Source of the DNA: DASUPK01 sp963821705
GTDB taxonomy: Bacteria > Actinomycetota > Thermoleophilia > Solirubrobacterales > 70-9
NCBI GenBank assembly: GCA_963821705.1
Contig: CAWGEV010000008.1
Span: forward strand, 1 to 64,000
DNA length: 64,000 nucleotides
Reading direction: 5' to 3'
The notes beneath the pieces are model-generated. The model was not told where the DNA came from and ran no database searches. It saw only the letters and a program-made list of their open reading frames with translations. A program made the position numbers and the translations under genes. Below are positions 42,258-50,661 of this stretch, piece by piece. Position 1 is the stretch's first letter. Each line of letters starts with the position of its first letter.

Positions 42258-42998
42258 ATGAGGCTCGAAGGAAAGAAGGCACTCGTCACGGGCGGCGCCA
42301 GCGGGATCGGCGCCGCGATCGCGCGCCGGCTCGCCGCCGAGGGCGCTGACGTCACGATCGGCGACCTCAACCTTGAGGAGGCCTCGAAGGTCGCCGGAGA
42401 GGTCTCCGGCCTCGCCATCGAGCTGGACGTCACCGACCTGGGCTCGGCTCAGGCAGCGGTCGAAAGCGCCGGGCCCCCTATCGACATCCTGGTCAACAAC
42501 GCGGGCACCGACGAGTTCGGCTTCTTCACCCAGACCACCCCGGAGCAGTGGGAGAAGGTGATCGGCGTCAACCTGCGCGGCGTCCTCAACTGCACCTACG
42601 CGGCGCTGCCCGGAATGCAGCAGGCGGGCTACGGCCGGATCGTCAGCATCGCCTCCGAGGCGGGCCGCGTCGGGTCCAAGGGCTCAGCGGTGTACTCGGC
42701 CGCCAAGGCCGGCGTGATCGGCTTCACCAAGGTGATGGCGCGCGAGAACGCCCGCTACGGGATTACCGCCAACGCCATCGCCCCCGGACCGATCGAGACG
42801 CCGCTTCTGATGGCCGCCAAGCAGCTCGGCGAGATCGGGGAGAAGATCATCGAGACGATGAAGGCGGGCACGCAGCTGAAGCGGCTGGGCCAGCCGGACG
42901 AGGTGGCGGCCGTGGCCGCCTTCCTCGCCTCCGACGACTCCTCCTACGTGACCGGCGAGTGCATCGGCGCCTCGGGCGGCATGGGGATGGTGGGCTGA
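42258..42998 (+). CDS. Short-chain dehydrogenase/reductase (FabG-like)
   Basis: 246 residues. Motifs: ALVTGGASGIGAAIARRLAA, ILVNNAGTDEFG, IVSIASEAG, VYSAAKAGVIGFTK (Tyr-x3-Lys), NAIAPGPIETPLL. This is the 3-oxoacyl-reductase/2-hydroxycyclohexanecarboxyl-CoA-dehydrogenase-like group, acting on a hydroxyacyl substrate that cannot be named. It diverges from npdG. The thioesterase gene follows immediately (TGA then GTG). Confidence 0.9.
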   Translation: MRLEGKKALVTGGASGIGAAIARRLAAEGADVTIGDLNLEEASKVAGEVSGLAIELDVTDLGSAQAAVESAGPPIDILVNNAGTDEFGFFTQTTPEQWEKVIGVNLRGVLNCTYAALPGMQQAGYGRIVSIASEAGRVGSKGSAVYSAAKAGVIGFTKVMARENARYGITANAIAPGPIETPLLMAAKQLGEIGEKIIETMKAGTQLKRLGQPDEVAAVAAFLASDDSSYVTGECIGASGGMGMVG

Positions 42999-43373
42999 GT
43001 GGCCATCGAGCCCGGCGTGGAGCGGACAATGGACTTCACAGTCGAAGGGCGACTGCTGACCGACGTCGGCGGGACGATCGGCGCAAGCGTGCTCTCGACA
43101 CCGGGCATGATCGGCATGATCGAGGCCAACGCCGCGGCGCTCGCCTTCGAGAACCTCGGCGAGGGCAGGGCGACCGTCGGCTTCGAGGTCTGCGTCAAGC
43201 ACGTCGCGGCGGCGGCTGAGGGCCAGACCTGCACGGTTCACGCGAAGCTCAACGAGGTGGTCGACGGCCGCAAGCTGCGCTTCGACGTGGAGGTCAAGGA
43301 GGGGGACCGCACGATCGGCGTCGGCACGCACGAGCGGCGAGTGATCGAGGTCGGCTCGGTCACCGGCGAATGA
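42999..43373 (+). CDS. Hotdog thioesterase, FlK-like
   Basis: 124 residues. The Thr-Glu-His set described for fluoroacetyl-CoA thioesterase can be matched to STPGMIGMIEANA (Thr and Glu) and CVKHVAAAAEG (His), and KLNEVVDGRKLRFDVEV and IGVGTHERRVI complete the fold. It hydrolyses an acyl-CoA; nothing suggests fluoroacetate. The GTG start directly follows the SDR stop, so the pair is an operon and may act on the same CoA ester. Confidence 0.82.
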   Translation: MAIEPGVERTMDFTVEGRLLTDVGGTIGASVLSTPGMIGMIEANAAALAFENLGEGRATVGFEVCVKHVAAAAEGQTCTVHAKLNEVVDGRKLRFDVEVKEGDRTIGVGTHERRVIEVGSVTGE

Positions 43374-43390
43374 CGCAATAAGCGCGATCT

Positions 43391-43402
43391 GCGGAATTCC
43401 GC
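43391..43402. promoter_or_regulatory. Perfect palindrome before the diguanylate cyclase gene
   Basis: GCGGAATTCCGC is a perfect 12-base palindrome, 39 bases before the start at 43441 and just after the thioesterase stop. It could be an operator; no regulator is identified. Confidence 0.35.
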
Positions 43403-43440
43403 GTATTCAGGTCCCGGCGCCTGCGGCCGATTGAAAGGTG

Positions 43441-44484
43441 ATGGCCCACCCGCGCCTGAGGCTCCCGACTCCACAGGAGATTCACGGGGACACGAGCCTC
43501 GTCGCCAGGCTGCTTGGCGTGTTCTATGCCGTGGGAGCCCTCCTCGTGGCGACCTCCCTGCTCCTGCCTCATACGTCGCACAGCAACGATGGGGCCATCC
43601 TGGTCCTCGCCGGGACGGCGGCAGCGGTCGCCGCGCTCATGTTCGCGTTCGCGCGCACGGTTCCCTCCTGGGCTCTGCAGGTGGTGATCGGGCTCGGCTC
43701 GACCCTGATCTCCCTCTGCGTGTACTTCGCCGGGCAGCCGAGCGCCTACGTCGCGATGTTCATCTGGATCGTCCTGGTCTCGGGGTTCTTCTTCCCCGGC
43801 CGCAGGACCGCCCTCCAGATGGCGTGGCTCCTCGCCGTCTACGCCGTCGTCCTCTATTCGATCCCCCCGACGGGCTATTCGCCGCTGACGAGGCTGCTCC
43901 TGACCGGATTCGCCTTCGGCACGGCCGCCGCCGCCGTGTCGTGGCTGAGCAACGCGACCAATCGCCGGGTCGAGGACTCGGAGTCGCTCGCTCGGACCGA
44001 TCCGCTGACCGGCATCGCCAATCGCCGCTGGCTCGATCAGGAGCTCGCCCGCGAGCTCGCCTGGTCCGAGCGCCGCCGGGCGCCGCTCTGCGCCGCGATC
44101 ATCGACCTCGACGGCCTCAAGGCCTACAACGACGAGCATGGCCATCTCGCAGGCGATCGCCTGTTGGTATCGGCCGTATCCGCCTGGCAGGAGGTGATTC
44201 GGCCGAGTGACTTCCTCGCCCGGGTAGGCGGCGACGAGTTCATGCTGCTGATGCCCGACTGCTCCTCGGAGGACGGCATGCGGGTGCTCGCTCGGATCCG
44301 GGAGGAAATTCCCGACGGATCCTCCTGCTCGACGGGCCTCGCCGTCTGGGACGGAAGGGAAACCGCGTTCGAGCTCTTCGCGCGAGCCGACGCGGCTCTC
44401 TATGCCGCCAAGCGAGGTGGTGGGGACCAGACCGTCGCAGTCACGAAGGACGAAAGCCGGGAGGCGCTGAACGCTCCCGGCTAG
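43441..44484 (+). CDS. Membrane diguanylate cyclase (GGDEF)
   Basis: 347 residues. Six membrane segments fill residues ~22-175. The GGDEF domain follows (ARTDPLTGIANRRWLDQELA, IDLDGLKAYNDEHGHLAGDR) with an intact active site ARVGGDEFMLLMP. No RxxD inhibitory site is visible upstream of it. It makes c-di-GMP, opposing the EAL protein at 30-32 kb. An ATG at 43441 is preceded by GAAAGG. The HMG-CoA lyase gene starts 10 bases after its stop. Confidence 0.9.
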   Translation: MAHPRLRLPTPQEIHGDTSLVARLLGVFYAVGALLVATSLLLPHTSHSNDGAILVLAGTAAAVAALMFAFARTVPSWALQVVIGLGSTLISLCVYFAGQPSAYVAMFIWIVLVSGFFFPGRRTALQMAWLLAVYAVVLYSIPPTGYSPLTRLLLTGFAFGTAAAAVSWLSNATNRRVEDSESLARTDPLTGIANRRWLDQELARELAWSERRRAPLCAAIIDLDGLKAYNDEHGHLAGDRLLVSAVSAWQEVIRPSDFLARVGGDEFMLLMPDCSSEDGMRVLARIREEIPDGSSCSTGLAVWDGRETAFELFARADAALYAAKRGGGDQTVAVTKDESREALNAPG

Positions 44485-44494
44485 GCTGGGGGCG

Positions 44495-45418
44495 ATGGCC
44501 GAGCAGCTTCCCCGGGCGGTGCGCATCCGCGAGGTCGGACCTCGAGACGGCTTCCAGAACGAGCCCGAGGTGATCCCCACCGAGGAGAAGGTGCGCCTGA
44601 TCGAGCTGCTCTCGGACACCGGACTCGGGCGGATCGAGCTCACCTCCTTCGTGCGTCCCGACGTGATCCCGCAGCTCGCGGACGCCGGCGAGGTGCTCCA
44701 GCGCTTCGAGCCGCGCGAGGGAGTGGCCTATTCGGTGCTCATCCCCAACCGGAAGGGACTCGACAAGGCCCTCCGGTTCCGCGACCGCTTCCAGGAGGCG
44801 AACTTCTTCCTCTCCGCCTCCGAGACGCACAACCGAAAGAACGTCAACCGCTCGATCGACGAGTCGCTCGGCGACCTCGAGGGCACCGTCGCAGCCGCCC
44901 GCGAAGCCGGCGTCCGCTGCGAGGGCGTGATCTCAACGAGCTTCGGCTGTCCCTACGAGGGCGAGGTGCCGCCAGATCGCGTCTTCGGGATCGCTGAGAA
45001 GCTCGCCGGCTTCGGCTGCGAGGAGATCGCCTTCGGCGACACGACGGGCATGGCGAACCCGCGACAGGTCGGTGAGTTCTTCGCCGCGGCGCGAGATCGG
45101 CTCGCGGGCGTCGAGCTGACCGCCCACTTCCACAACACTCGCGGCCAGGGCCTGGCGAACGTGCTGGCGGCGCTGGAGCAGGGAATCGACTCGTTCGAGA
45201 GCTCCTTCGGCGAGCTCGGCGGGTGCCCGGTCCCTCCGGGGTCGACCGGGAACATCTCGACGGAGGACCTCGTCTCGATGCTCGAGGAGATGGACGTCGG
45301 CACCGGAGTCGACCTGGTCAAGCTGATCGCCGCCGCCGCCGAGGTGCAGAAGGTGCTGGGCCGCCCGCTCGGAGCGCACCTGCTCACCGCGGGCCCGGTG
45401 GACTGGCACCGCGCCTGA
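44495..45418 (+). CDS. mvaB: Hydroxymethylglutaryl-CoA lyase
   Basis: 307 residues, TIM barrel. Splits HMG-CoA to acetoacetate and acetyl-CoA, the last step of leucine breakdown. IREVGPRDGFQNEPEVIPTE holds the catalytic Arg-Asp, ELTAHFHNTRGQGLANVLA the metal-binding HxH, and GELGGCPVPPGSTGNISTED the catalytic Cys loop. A cytoplasmic enzyme; the acetoacetate-CoA ligase at 52 kb would re-activate its product. It lies 10 bases after the diguanylate cyclase. Confidence 0.9.
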   Translation: MAEQLPRAVRIREVGPRDGFQNEPEVIPTEEKVRLIELLSDTGLGRIELTSFVRPDVIPQLADAGEVLQRFEPREGVAYSVLIPNRKGLDKALRFRDRFQEANFFLSASETHNRKNVNRSIDESLGDLEGTVAAAREAGVRCEGVISTSFGCPYEGEVPPDRVFGIAEKLAGFGCEEIAFGDTTGMANPRQVGEFFAAARDRLAGVELTAHFHNTRGQGLANVLAALEQGIDSFESSFGELGGCPVPPGSTGNISTEDLVSMLEEMDVGTGVDLVKLIAAAAEVQKVLGRPLGAHLLTAGPVDWHRA

Positions 45419-45444
45419 CCCGGCGGCCGGAGTAGGCTCCGGCC

Positions 45445-45828
45445 ATGAAGAGCGACCGCTTCCGCGCCGCAGCCGAGGCCAAGGATTTCTCGGCAATCGA
45501 CGAGCTCTTCAGCGAGGACGTCGTCTTCCGCAGCCCGGTGGTCTTCAAGCCGTATGAGGGCCGGGAGGCCATTGCGATGCTGCTCGGCGCCGTCTCGCAG
45601 GTGTTCGAGGACTTCCGCTACACCGATCAGGTGGAGACCGGGGAAGCCGCTGCCCTCGCGTTCAGCGCGCGGGTCGGAGAGCGCGAGCTCGACGGAATCG
45701 ACTTCCTGCACTTCGGCGAGGACGGGCGAATCGACGACATGGCGGTCTATGTGCGCCCGATGAGCGGCGTGCACGCCCTCGCTGACGCGATGAAGCGGAA
45801 GCTCGAAGAGGCCGGGGCCTCGGCGTAG
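45445..45828 (+). CDS. SnoaL/NTF2-like protein
   Basis: 127 residues: FRAAAEAKDFSAIDELFSED, VVFRSPVVFKPYEGREAIA, then DFRYTDQVETGEAAALAFSA and DGIDFLHFGEDGRIDDMAVY. This is the usual SnoaL-like cone fold with a pocket; catalytic role unknown. It follows the HMG-CoA lyase by 26 bases. Its TAG touches the stop of the convergent sulfatase gene. Confidence 0.8.
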   Translation: MKSDRFRAAAEAKDFSAIDELFSEDVVFRSPVVFKPYEGREAIAMLLGAVSQVFEDFRYTDQVETGEAAALAFSARVGERELDGIDFLHFGEDGRIDDMAVYVRPMSGVHALADAMKRKLEEAGASA

Positions 45829-47316
45829 CTACTGGCAGCTGGCGCCTGAGCAGGTCTTCAGCTGCGCCAGCTTCTGGGCGAGCTGGTTCCGGATGCTCGT
45901 GTAGCTCGACGCGCCGGGCCCGTAGAGCAGGTTGGTGAGCTCGTATGGATCCTGGTCGAGGTTGTAGAGCTCCTCGTCGCCGTTGTTCCACTGGTTGAAC
46001 GCCCAGGGGCCCTGCCTGACCCCGAAGGCACCGACGTCGTAGGTCTCGAACAGCAGGGTGCGGTTGGCTCCGTCCGCAGGATTCTGGGCGAGCGGCAGCA
46101 GCGGGATCCCGTCCATCGTCCTCAGGGGCCGAACCCCGGTGAGCGAGGTGATCGTGGGGGCCAGGTCGATGTTCGCGACCAGCTGGTCCCGGGTCTGGGC
46201 CTGCGGGAACCCGGGGCCGCGGATGATCAGCGGCACGCGCTCCGCCTCCTCGTACGGGTAGTCCTTGAACTCGATCCGGTGCGCTCCCATCATCAGGCCG
46301 TTGTCAGAGGTGAAGATGAAGAAGGTCCTCCTCTTGTCACCGTACTTCCGGACGAGCCCGACGATCCGCTTCACCTCGTCGTCGACCGAGAGCAGGCTCT
46401 CCTGCCTGCCGCGGTAGCGCCGGTCGATGTCGGCGAGCTCGGCGTCGGACATCCGGGGTATGTCGCGGAGCGCCTCGGGCTTGTCGGAGACATCGGGCTC
46501 GTCGAAGTTCGGCGGCCGAGGGGCGGTGATGTCGCCGAACACGCCCAGGTACTTCGGGGCCGGCTCCGGGTCCCGCGTCGACCAGACTGGTGTTCCCGCC
46601 TCGCCGTGCGGGTTGTTCGGGTTGTAATAGAGGAAGAAGGGCCTGGGGCTCGGGGTCCACTTCTTCAGGAGGGTGTTGACCTTCGAGCCGAGGACGTAGT
46701 CGATGTAGTCGGAGGGCTTGCGCCCGTATCGGCGGACCTTCCCGTTCTCGTTGAGCTTGAAGTTGTAGCGGTGCTGCTCCGTGCCGCCGGTGAGCGCGAA
46801 CCACTTGGTCCAGCCCTGCGGCACCAAACGCGGGTCGGCGATCCCGTATCCGTTCAGGTACTTGCCGACCATCGCCGTCCGGTACTTGTCGCGCTTCAGC
46901 CAGACGGCGAGGGTGTTCGAGCTGTCGAGGTCCCCGAAGCGCTGATCGGTCAGCACGTGATGGTTGTGCGCGTACTGCCCGGTGAGGAAGGTCGCGCGGG
47001 ATGGGCAGCAGAGGGGGTAGGAGACGTAGCTGTTCTTGAAGTACGTGCCGTGGGCAGCGAGCAGACTGAGCGTGTTCCGCATCACCGAGAGGTCGCTGAC
47101 GTTCATGTCATCGGTGTCGATGACGATCACGTTCGGCCGCTTCTGCGTCGCGTTGCGTTGCTGCTGCAGGGTGAGCCTCTGCCGTTTCGCCTGGCAGGCG
47201 GCATCGCACTTCGCGGCTGCGCCCGCGGGCGGCGCGGCGCCGGTCGCCCAGGCGAGAGCGCCCAGGCACAAGATGCCCAGCCAGAGCCCCGCCCGCTGTG
47301 TTCTCCCGTCGAGCAT
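45829..47316 (-). CDS. Secreted sulfatase
   Basis: 495 residues. A signal peptide (LGILCLGALAWATGA) leads to a mature enzyme. RPNVIVIDTDDMNVSDLS has the metal-binding Asp pair; YPLCCPSRATFLTGQYAHNH contains the CxPSR motif, whose first Cys becomes formylglycine. FTSDNGLMMGAHR and VPLIIRGPG are further family marks. It hydrolyses a sulfate ester outside the cell. The start at 47316 is set by the signal peptide; the open frame extends upstream without meaning. It is a paralogue of the sulfatase at 58-60 kb. Stop abuts that of the SnoaL-like gene. Confidence 0.9.
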   Translation of the reverse strand: MLDGRTQRAGLWLGILCLGALAWATGAAPPAGAAAKCDAACQAKRQRLTLQQQRNATQKRPNVIVIDTDDMNVSDLSVMRNTLSLLAAHGTYFKNSYVSYPLCCPSRATFLTGQYAHNHHVLTDQRFGDLDSSNTLAVWLKRDKYRTAMVGKYLNGYGIADPRLVPQGWTKWFALTGGTEQHRYNFKLNENGKVRRYGRKPSDYIDYVLGSKVNTLLKKWTPSPRPFFLYYNPNNPHGEAGTPVWSTRDPEPAPKYLGVFGDITAPRPPNFDEPDVSDKPEALRDIPRMSDAELADIDRRYRGRQESLLSVDDEVKRIVGLVRKYGDKRRTFFIFTSDNGLMMGAHRIEFKDYPYEEAERVPLIIRGPGFPQAQTRDQLVANIDLAPTITSLTGVRPLRTMDGIPLLPLAQNPADGANRTLLFETYDVGAFGVRQGPWAFNQWNNGDEELYNLDQDPYELTNLLYGPGASSYTSIRNQLAQKLAQLKTCSGASCQ

Positions 47317-47412
47317 CTTGATCAGAAACCCGCGACACCTTAGGGGGTTGCGCCGGCGGTGTCCCGCGTATGCTCCGCGCCCACTACCAAGAAGAGAGGG
47401 AGCTAGGTACAT

Positions 47413-48297
47413 ATGGCGATCAGCAAGGTCGGCGTCTTGGGCTGCGGGCTCATGGGCCACGGGATCACCCAGATCTGTGCGCAGCAGGGCTGGGACGTCG
47501 TGGTCAGGGAGATCGATCAGGCGCCGCTCGACAAGGGCCTGGCGAAGATCGAGAAGCAGCTCGCCCGCGCCGTCGAGAAGGGCAAGATGGAGCAGTCCGA
47601 GGCGGACACCGTGCGAGGACGGATCACGCCGACGCTCGAGTATGCGGACCTCGCGGACTCGGACCTCGTGATCGAGGCGATCACCGAGGACCTGGACAAG
47701 AAGCTGGAGATGTGGCGCGAGGTCGACGAGCTCGTCAAGGACGACGCCTACTTCGCGACCAATACGTCCTCGTTGCCGGTGGCTGCGCAGGCCGATGCCA
47801 CGAAGCGGCCGGAGCGCATGATCGGGCTCCATTTCTTCAACCCGCCGCAGGTGATGCCGCTCCTGGAGGTCGTCAGGGCGGAGGGATCGGGCGACGACGC
47901 CGTGGCTCTCGGCTTCGACGTGGGCAGGGAGCTCGGCAAGACGACCGTCGCGGCCGGCGACAACCGGGGCTTCATCGTCAACCGGCTGCTGGTTCCGTAC
48001 ATGCTCGACGCGATCCGCGCCCACGAGCAGGGGGTGGGCTCGATCTCGGACATCGACACGGGGATGATGGCCGGCGCCAGCCACCCGATGGGCCCGCTGA
48101 CCCTCGCGGACTTCGTCGGATTGGACACATTGGCGGCGATCGCCCAGGTGATGGTCGACGACTACGGCGAGGAGCGCTTCGCCGCCCCTGACACCCTCAA
48201 GAAGATGGTGGATGCGGGGAATTTCGGGCGGAAGTCGGGTAAGGGGTTCTACGATTACTCCGGCGACAAGCCCGTGCCGGTTGACGCCGGCGACTAG
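47413..48297 (+). CDS. 3-hydroxybutyryl-CoA (3-hydroxyacyl-CoA) dehydrogenase
   Basis: 294 residues. NAD-binding loop KVGVLGCGLMGHGITQICAQ, catalytic region HFFNPPQVMPLLEVV, and C-terminal SHPMGPLTLADFVGLDTL and GRKSGKGFYDY. It interconverts acetoacetyl-CoA and 3-hydroxybutyryl-CoA, supplying crotonyl-CoA for crotonyl-CoA carboxylase/reductase or acting in beta-oxidation. GAGGGAG lies before the ATG. The DivIVA-like gene follows in 26 bases. Confidence 0.92.
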   Translation: MAISKVGVLGCGLMGHGITQICAQQGWDVVVREIDQAPLDKGLAKIEKQLARAVEKGKMEQSEADTVRGRITPTLEYADLADSDLVIEAITEDLDKKLEMWREVDELVKDDAYFATNTSSLPVAAQADATKRPERMIGLHFFNPPQVMPLLEVVRAEGSGDDAVALGFDVGRELGKTTVAAGDNRGFIVNRLLVPYMLDAIRAHEQGVGSISDIDTGMMAGASHPMGPLTLADFVGLDTLAAIAQVMVDDYGEERFAAPDTLKKMVDAGNFGRKSGKGFYDYSGDKPVPVDAGD

Positions 48298-48323
48298 GCG
48301 AAGCTCAAGGAGGATCAGGACGA

Positions 48324-49133
48324 ATGCCAGTCGACCAGACCAGTCTCGACCGCATCCGGAACGCCACCTTCCCGTCCGCGCGCCGCGGATACGACAAGAA
48401 CGAGGTGGAGAAGTTCCTGGCGCGTCTCGCGGATTGGCTGGAGACAGGCGGGGGCGAGGAGTCCAGATCCGACACGGTCAAGCGGGAGCTCGAGAAGGTC
48501 GGGCAGCGGACCGGCGCGATCCTCGCCCAGGCCGAGGAGAGCGCGCAGCAGATTCGCGCGGAGGGGGAGGAGGAGGCCCGCGGCACGATCAACACCGCGA
48601 ACATGCAGGCGGAGGAGACGCGGAGCGAGGCCGAGAAGTACGCGGCCGAGACGCGCGCCTCCGCCGACTCCTACTCGCAGCAGACCCGCCAGGCCGCCGA
48701 GCAGGACGCTGCCTCCGGCCGCCAGCAGGCCGAGCAGGACGCGCGGGAGACCATCGAGACGGCCCAGGCCCAGGCCCGGCGGATCGTCGAGGAGGGCACC
48801 CAGCGCCGGGAGGACATCGAGGCGGTGATCGCCGACCTGGTCCGCCGCCGCAACGACGTGCTCGCCGACATCGAGCACCTGAGCGCGAAGCTGACGACCG
48901 CGGTCTCCGAGCATCAACCGGAGCCGGGCGCCGACCTGTTCGACAAACCGGAGGAGCTCGACCCCCTCGCCCGGGCGGACGATCTGGCCGAGCACGAGGT
49001 CACCGAGGACGAGTTCGCCGAGGACGAGTTCGACGACGAGGCCGAGACCCGACGGGTGGACGCCCCGGGCGAGATCGAGGTCGAAGACGTCGACGAGACC
49101 GAGTCCGAGCAAGAAGCCGACCTGAGACGCTGA
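48324..49133 (+). CDS. DivIVA-domain coiled-coil protein
   Basis: 269 residues. The N-terminus (LDRIRNATFPSARRGYDKNE, VEKFLARLADWLE) matches the membrane-curvature-binding DivIVA head. A long Glu/Gln/Ala coiled coil follows (~50-200) and an acidic tail (EDEFAEDEFDDEAE). In actinobacteria such proteins mark poles and septa and recruit the growth machinery. It sits between two CoA-metabolism genes with 26- and 7-base gaps, so it is transcribed with them; the reason is unclear. Confidence 0.82.
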   Translation: MPVDQTSLDRIRNATFPSARRGYDKNEVEKFLARLADWLETGGGEESRSDTVKRELEKVGQRTGAILAQAEESAQQIRAEGEEEARGTINTANMQAEETRSEAEKYAAETRASADSYSQQTRQAAEQDAASGRQQAEQDARETIETAQAQARRIVEEGTQRREDIEAVIADLVRRRNDVLADIEHLSAKLTTAVSEHQPEPGADLFDKPEELDPLARADDLAEHEVTEDEFAEDEFDDEAETRRVDAPGEIEVEDVDETESEQEADLRR

Positions 49134-49140
49134 GGAAGGC

Positions 49141-50661
49141 ATGAGCGACGTCAGGGCGGCCCTCGATGCCGCGCTGGAGGGAGGGCCAGAACGGCACCGG
49201 AAGAAGGTGGCCGAGCAGCAGAAGCTGCCGGTCCGGGACCGTGTGGCCAGGCTGCTCGACCCCGACTCCCTCGCGGAGGAGGGGCTGCTCGCCAACTGGG
49301 AGCAGGAGGGGCTGGGCGCCGACGGCGTCGTCACCGGCATGGGAACGATCGGCGGCCGACCGGTCGCGCTGATGGCGAACGACCCGGCGGTGAAGGCAGG
49401 CTCCTGGGGCCCGAAGACGGTCGAGAAGATCCTGCGGATCCAGGAGCGGGCGCTGAAGCATCAGGTCCCGATCGTCTACCTGGTCGACTCGGCCGGCGCG
49501 CGGATCACCGATCAGGTCCGAATGTTTCCCGGCCGGCGCGGCGCGGGCCACATCTTCCACACCCAGGTCCGGCTCTCCGGCCAGGTGCCCCAGGTCTGCC
49601 TGCTGTTCGGGCCGAGCGCCGCCGGCGGTGCCTACATCCCGGCGTTCTCCGACGTCGTGATCATGCGTGACGGCAACGCCTCGATGTATCTCGGCTCGCC
49701 ACGGATGGCCGAGATGGTGATCGGGGAGAAGGTGACTCTCGAGGAGACGGGCGGCGCGAGGATGCACACCTCGGTCTCGGGGTGTGGCCACTTCCTCGCG
49801 AAGTCGGACGAGGACGCGATCGACCTCGCGCGGCGCTACCTCTCCTACATGCCGGCCAACTGGCGCGAGGAGCCGCCCTCCGCGCCGCCCGCCGATCCCG
49901 AGGAGAGCCCGGCCGTCTCGGAGATCGTCCCGGTCAACGAGAAGGACCCGTTCGACGTCGAGGACCTGATCCGCGCCTTCGTCGACGCGGACTCGTTCTG
50001 CGAGGTCCACGCCCGCTGGGCCAAGGAGGTCGTGGTCGGATACGCCCGGCTCGACGGGCGGGTGATCGGGATCGTCGCCAACCAGCCGAAGGTGAAGGGC
50101 GGCGTGCTCTTCGTCGATTCCGCCGACAAGGCGGCGCGGTTCATCATGACCTGCAACGCCTTCAACGTCCCGCTGCTCTTCCTGGCGGACGTCCCCGGCT
50201 TCATGATCGGCAGGGACGTCGAGCGGCAGGGGATCATCCGCCACGGGGCCAAAATGATCAGCGCGGTGTCGGAGGCGACCGTCCCGAAGCTGTCCGTGGT
50301 CGTGCGCAAGGCGTACGGCGCCGGCCTCTACGCGATGGCGGGCCCCGCCTTCGAGCCCGATGCCTGCCTCGCGTTTCCGCAGGCCCAGATCGCCGTCATG
50401 GGCCCGGAGGCCGCCATCAACGCGGTCTTCTTCAACCAGATCCAGGAGATCGAGGACCCCGAGGAGCGGGAGCGCTTCGTGAAGGAGAAGCGGGAGGAGT
50501 ACTCGGAGGACATCGACATCCTCCACCTGGCCTCGGAGCTCGTGGTGGACGCCGTGATCGAGCCCGACCGGCTGCGGGCGGAGCTAATCCGCCGTTACGC
50601 CCTCGCGGCCCGCAAGGACCGCGGCTTCGCCGAGCGCCGCAACCCGGTCACGCCCGCGTAG
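49141..50661 (+). CDS. Acyl-CoA (propionyl-/acetyl-CoA) carboxylase carboxyltransferase subunit
   Basis: 506 residues, the two-lobed PccB/AccD form. The oxyanion loops are LFGPSAAGGAYIPAFSDVVI in the N-lobe and VVRKAYGAGLYAMAGPAF in the C-lobe; VPGFMIGRDVERQGII is typical. It moves carboxyl from biotin to propionyl- or acetyl-CoA, with a biotin-carboxylase subunit encoded elsewhere. Propionyl-CoA is a product of the ethylmalonyl-CoA pathway, which fits the neighbourhood. The last 78 bases overlap the end of the desaturase gene on the other strand. Confidence 0.9.
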   Translation: MSDVRAALDAALEGGPERHRKKVAEQQKLPVRDRVARLLDPDSLAEEGLLANWEQEGLGADGVVTGMGTIGGRPVALMANDPAVKAGSWGPKTVEKILRIQERALKHQVPIVYLVDSAGARITDQVRMFPGRRGAGHIFHTQVRLSGQVPQVCLLFGPSAAGGAYIPAFSDVVIMRDGNASMYLGSPRMAEMVIGEKVTLEETGGARMHTSVSGCGHFLAKSDEDAIDLARRYLSYMPANWREEPPSAPPADPEESPAVSEIVPVNEKDPFDVEDLIRAFVDADSFCEVHARWAKEVVVGYARLDGRVIGIVANQPKVKGGVLFVDSADKAARFIMTCNAFNVPLLFLADVPGFMIGRDVERQGIIRHGAKMISAVSEATVPKLSVVVRKAYGAGLYAMAGPAFEPDACLAFPQAQIAVMGPEAAINAVFFNQIQEIEDPEERERFVKEKREEYSEDIDILHLASELVVDAVIEPDRLRAELIRRYALAARKDRGFAERRNPVTPA

